Source: Primula veris (lineage: Eukaryota > Streptophyta > Magnoliopsida > Ericales > Primulaceae). From it: a DNA stretch of 64,000 nucleotides. The notes under the pieces were generated by a model. That model had not been told where the DNA came from. It saw only the letters and a program-made list of their open reading frames with translations, and did not search any database. Both the position numbers and the translations under genes were made by a program. Of this stretch, positions 59,346 to 64,000 are shown piece by piece; the first letter of the stretch is position 1; each line of letters starts with the position of its first letter. The stretch covers positions 4,266,336 through 4,330,335 of the forward strand of contig OY821749.1 of assembly GCA_963682055.1 (NCBI GenBank). The letters are read 5' to 3'.

Positions 59346-59355
59346 ACTGATCATG

Positions 59356-59367
59356 AGGTTCACTAGC

Positions 59368-59413
<46 letters not shown>

Positions 59414-59428
59414 TTCACTAGCATTTAA
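59356..59428 (+). mobile_element. Poly(A)-only retroposition scar with 18-bp target duplication
   Basis: The sequence 'aggttcactagcatttaa' occurs at 59356-59373 and exactly again at 59411-59428, separated only by adenines. Long target duplications around poly(A) are the product of LINE-type target-primed reverse transcription; here the insert is tail alone. Confidence 0.75.
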
Positions 59429-60769
59429 GTTTTCTAGCAAGGCATTAAAAATGGGTTTGAAAATTTGAACTTTGAAACATCATGATGCTCGATTCTTCTG
59501 TGCATCTGTCTGTGTACATTGTAAAGCAGCTCAAGTTCTTCTACAATTTCTGGTTCCCTGGATTCAAAAAATCATGTAACCACCTCGGCAAGCTTGAGAG
59601 GAGAAATTCAAACTGTTTCTGAGCTAACCAATACTTTCAGATAGCTATCCTAAACGAAAACCCTGCAAATTAAACTTGCTGAATTTACCAAGTATAATGA
59701 GAAAAACGGATTTAGTTGAAAAAAAAAGTCTGTTCGGTTATAGTCGTCTGAAAGTACTTTTCTGACTGGCTATGGTTCATGACATTGTTTTCACAATCTG
59801 AGGATAAGAAAAACTGTTTTAAAAACCAGCAGGCATGATGTTCCAAAACATGTAATAAAAAGGTTAAATTTAACAAGACCTCCAGTTGAAAATGCTTTTG
59901 CTGGTTTTAAATTTTTCCTAATTTTGAATAATTAAGTAAAAGGCTTCTCCCAATTCTTGCGCCAGTTTGAAAGACCCAATCTCAGAAGTCCCATTTAAAA
60001 GGATCTCATGTATCTCATCTCTCTCATTCATTGGTTAGCCAAGAATGAGTTCAAAATGAAGGACTTTAGCATTCTTGTATCTAAATAAGCGTTTACACAA
60101 CTTACTAATTCTCTATATATGGGGATATAGAACGATATTCAACATGTTAGTTAGAAGTAGAACATATGATGAACTCTTAACTACAGAAGATAACAGCAAA
60201 GAAGAGGGGAATGTATCAAGTAGAAAAATGGTTTCTCGCCATATTTTGTTAAGTTAATGCATTCTTCTGAAGCAGGCGATGCATAGATATCATTCTTGAT
60301 ACTATTTCCAAAAAGAATACAGCTTTAGAAAATCATGAGGTGATGCTTTTATATTTGTAATGACAATTGAAAAAAAAGTACTTGCAAAAAGTTCAAATTT
60401 ACGCAAATTGCATACAGAAGGTGAAGCAAGAAAAATAGTGCAACTGAAAACGAGAGCATCACTTGCCAACATTTGACACAGTATCATCTCAGGATTATAG
60501 AGAGCAATACATTAATTTTTAATTGTCTTCATCATCGACATGACCATATTTGTGCCGGTATTTCAATATACCTTTTGCAGATCGTGTACAAAGATAAAAA
60601 AGCAAAAAAAACAGTAGAAAATCACCTCAATCTCAAGTCTTTGGTTTGAATTCTGAATCTAAATAACGCAAGTCACGTATATACTAACAAACAGTCGTAA
60701 TAAACAAATTAACACATTTCAAAATTTGCAAACAATAAAAATTTATAAACCTGAAAAAATATCTCATCT
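59429..60769. other. Downstream flank of the POLAR-like gene
   Basis: No other gene is supported; the part nearest 60769 is likely 3' untranslated sequence on the minus strand. Confidence 0.45.
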
Positions 60770-63700
60770 TCAACCAACTCTGTGTGAAGATTGGCCTAAG
60801 CGTGCCAAGCGAGAGGCCTTGGGAACATGGTGAGAGAAGATTTTTGCAGTGTCTCTCCACCAAGAAACCTCTCTTTCTGTCTCCAAAAGCTTCTGAGTGG
60901 CACGTTTCAAAGCAGCTTCTAGTTCTTTTATTTTATCTTGTTGCCTTGACTGTAACAGTTCATGTAATTTTCTCTCGAGCTCATGAGGACAAACTCCAGA
61001 CTGCTCTATGCCATCCGTTTGTTCAATATTAGCTACTTCTACAAAGCTTTCACTCGAACTTGAAAAACTATCATCAATATGCATCTGCACAGTAAATCTC
61101 TTTGTAAACAAGCTGCTTGAGACAACAAATTCAGGTGCAAGAAATATCAAATCTTTACACAAGTGCATTAGTGATTTGACTTTGGTTCCCAATTTCGTTA
61201 TCAGAATCGGGGAATGGATGGCGGAACACCCTATAAAACTTTACGAGCTAGTTACAATTTTGTACACTAACGAGTTATGTCTCATCATATTTCGATTTTG
61301 CACATCAATCTTAACAAGTTAGCAAATTGTACCCACCCTAACTTCTATTTTCCGCTTGTATATGCTATATAGAAAAAAAACATGAAAAGTTTGATAGAAT
61401 CTTGTAGCGAAGTAAAAATATTGTAGGATTGCAAACCAAATGGAGTAGTGCATAAGTACCAAATCAATGAATTATTTTAAAATTGTTTCACAATCGAAAT
61501 TAAATCGCCAAGAAATGTAATGCAGTGTCATCATTATCATCATCATCAAACTATGCCTTAATCCCACAAACTTGGGGTCGGCTATATGAAACCATATGAG
61601 AAATCAAAAGTAAGTGTAACACTGTGCACAAACTGTAATTAACCAAAATTTTATTGGTTCTAAAAGAACCTTTGGGTATAATAAAAAATAAAGACTCATG
61701 CAAGCTCAAATACCTTTGACCTTTGATGCCTTGGGTTGTTAGATGTATCCATTCGGACCTGCAAACGTTCAATCTCATTTTCAAGTTCAGCCTCAAGCTC
61801 ATCAATTTCTTCCACATATTTCCCATTATTATCCGTATTTATTGTCAGAGATTGTTCACATGAATAACTGGTCAGCGTCTCTGTTTGATTTTCGTATGAA
61901 AGATTGTGAATTGAAAAATGACCAACAGAGCAGAGACTCTCATGTGCGTCAATGTTTGAGCAATTACGGTTGGTATGCGGCTCAGATGGTTCATTTAACA
62001 TTTTCCTATCATGGGTCTGAAATTTATCTTTGGTATTTTGAACAAGCATCTCCATCTCTCTCCTCAACTCAACCATCTTGCTTAATTCATTTTTACTCGC
62101 GGCAATTAGGTAAAAAAGTCCAAATCCAACTGCGAGATTAACGCATTCCCGCTTAGCATGTTCTCCTGCACAAACAAAACAATCGAAGATATCTAAAGTT
62201 GAAAGTATGAAAAACTAAATACAAGCATATTTACTGAGCAATAATGCGTGGGAGCTACGAAAATAAATACAGTATACAGATGGACATCACCGAATATTTT
62301 CTTGATTTAACATAGTATTACAGCTCGAAACCAAAAATCTTATTTGCTATCAAACAGAACAGGCTAATTAAAAATCCAATTGTTATTCTGGGTGGACTCC
62401 ATGGCCAATGTTCAACTGGTTGCAACCATGTCCCCGAAGATATATACATGTATGGATTTCTAATTGCATTCAATAAGAATCTTAGGATGCATCAATGTAG
62501 ACCCAAATATAAGCATCTCTTTTTTAATTGGGCTTTTTCTTTGATTGGAAAGTAAATTGACTATGATTGATAACTTCCACTTCCAGCAGAAAATAACAAA
62601 CAAATCTCCAAGGTAATTACAGTTTTCAAAGATATTACGATAATCAGTATTAAGAAATGCAATTGAGTAGATTGTTGGCGTCCTTCATGTTTTGGTTTAA
62701 TCATTTAGTTTTTCTTCTTTCTATTGTGACTAAAGTATAGGATTTCCATGATCTGCATTATATGAGCTTCGAAATGACAATAAATTCTGATCATCTGTGT
62801 TTTTGGACTTAATGAGATATTTCATGAGTATGAAGTTTAGCATGCATAATGCATCAATGGAAGGTTTTGACTTAGCATCTTCCTTTTCGATAAATCAGTT
62901 TGAATTGGAGTGAATTGAACTTGTCATAAGTTACTTTTTTTTATGCAAATATAAGTTATAACGCTTTAATTATAAGTTAGTACTTTCATTTAGTTTCGGG
63001 ATATTTAACTGACAAAGTCTCAGAAAGATAATTAGTTATTTAAAAGTTATTTTTTAAAATAAGTTCATTTGAACTTATTATTTACTGTTGACTTGTACGT
63101 TACTTGCTTCGTAGCTTCAGAAGTTATTTCCTTTCAAGTTTTAAAATTAAGCTCCTCGGAAGTTCATCAATATATTCCAACCATTTCTTTAAAAACGTTT
63201 TCATTCACTTGTCATTAAAATTAGAAATTTTTTCTTCAAAAGCAGATTTTACATTGTTAAATTCATCGAAGTCGCTTTTACACGGCATTCACATAGAACA
63301 CAATTAAAGGTTTTATTGGCTAAGACAGCCAGACACGGAAGGGGGATGAAATTGAAAAATTCTTCCAGTAAGGAGAATGTTACTATTTTATTTTATTTTA
63401 TTTTTAATTTTAAAATTTTAAAATAAATCGAAATAACATTTCATAATTGTTGGTTCTCGCATGAAGCTAAAACTTTTTGATAAGTATAATTTTTCCCCAT
63501 AAGAAGGATCCAATAAATTGTACGTAAAAATGATCGTTTACATGTACCAATATATGAAACAAGAAACGTCATATATTAATAATTAAGTCCGAAAGTATGT
63601 AATAAACATCAAGTTTTCCTGAATGAATTTCCAAACAAAAAAAAGAAGTAAGAAAAAAAAAGGCGCGTTCACCTGAAACGTGATAAACCTGACTTTCCGG

Positions 63701-63895
63701 TCTTATAAATTCTGGAGAAGCAGGAGGAGGAGTCGAATACAGTTCGTGGGATTCCTTCTCTTCTTTTTTCTCACTCCCTCTCTTCGCCTTTGACGACACC
63801 CAGCCTAAGAACAGAAACCGTGGCGACAAACAGCTCGTTGGATGCTTCTCTCTCCTCTTCCGGTTTTCTCTCTCCTTTTCCATCAATACGTCCAT
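60770..63895 (-). CDS. POLAR-family cell-polarity protein
   Basis: POLAR (Polar Localization during Asymmetric Division and Redistribution) is a scaffold at the cortex of stomatal-lineage cells that brings GSK3-like kinases to the polar crescent; relatives have less-studied roles. Exons 63895-63673, 62165-61714 and 61084-60770 keep phase and give 329 aa. Exon 1 is basic and Ser/Pro-rich. Residues 85-97 form a short hydrophobic stretch (LAVGFGLFYLIAA) preceded by EHAKRECVN, then a helix KMVELRREMEMLVQN. Acidic coiled coil EIDELEAELENEIERLQV lies in exon 2. The family signature ends the protein: HELERKLHELLQSRQQDKIK and EVSWWRDTAKIFSHHVP. I chose the ATG at 63895; in-frame sequence upstream has no ATG. 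Which family member it is cannot be settled here. Confidence 0.88.
62166..63672 (-). other. Intron 1 of the POLAR-like gene
   Basis: A 1.5-kb intron, AT-rich, with no gene or mobile element that I can define inside it. Confidence 0.7.
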
Positions 63896-63974
63896 AATTC
63901 GTATTGCCTCAGTTAACACGTTGATTCCTTCCAGATATATTTTATGTATATGCTGCTTCTTGTATATATATTTA

Positions 63975-63983
63975 TTATTTATA
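63975..63983 (-). promoter_or_regulatory. TATA box of the POLAR-like gene
   Basis: TATAAATAA on the minus strand, about 80 bp before the ATG at 63895. Confidence 0.5.
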
Positions 63984-64000
63984 CTAATGTACTAAATCTT

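Overview
The window is AT-rich nuclear DNA from a flowering plant, most likely a eudicot. It has long introns with GT..AG borders, plant-specific gene families (MYB-CC/GARP, NAC, POLAR, DC1), and dense plant transposon remnants (hAT, Mutator-like, CACTA-like, Stowaway-like, Tourist-like, Helitron-like, Ty3/gypsy). I cannot name the species. No operon, CRISPR array, phage or other prokaryotic system is present.

Five genes look intact. I rebuilt their exons by hand from splice sites and reading-frame phase. (1) A PHL8-like MYB-CC transcription factor, + strand, 20371-23182, six exons, 342 aa. (2) A probably plastid-targeted uL18-family ribosomal protein, + strand, 25362-32648, four exons, 164 aa; its first intron of about 6.1 kb holds a complete antisense LTR retrotransposon. 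(3) A NAP/NAC029-clade NAC factor, - strand, 40098-43211, three exons, 268 aa. (4) The translation factor eIF5A, - strand, 49143-52652, five exons, 159 aa. (5) A POLAR-family cell-polarity protein, - strand, 60770-63895, three exons, 329 aa. A sixth locus, 34085-36680 (- strand), is a DC1/CHP-rich zinc-finger gene broken by frameshifts and by a CACTA-type MITE inside a coding stretch.

Layout: 1-5599 holds a 31-bp minisatellite array, two head-to-tail Helitron-like copies and an old MITE. 5600-8810 is a hAT element with a perfect 8-bp target duplication and a transposase stopped by one nonsense codon. 8811-20370 is intergenic apart from a 1.37-kb Mutator-like foldback element (15464-16833) with a tRNA-like segment in each arm, a MITE and short duplications. 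20371-36680 carries the PHL gene, the uL18 gene with its young Ty3/gypsy insertion (355-bp LTRs differing at two positions), and the DC1 pseudogene. 36681-48500 has the NAC gene and repeats. 48500-63895 has eIF5A, a second 31-bp array, small MITEs, a poly(A)-only insertion with an 18-bp target duplication, and POLAR.

The genes do not form a pathway. The most informative content is how transposons have landed in and around them: three elements have exact target duplications that date the order of events, and one insertion can be read to the codon. I found no convincing undescribed biological system; the least explained structures are the foldback element with tRNA-like arms and the paired minisatellite elements.
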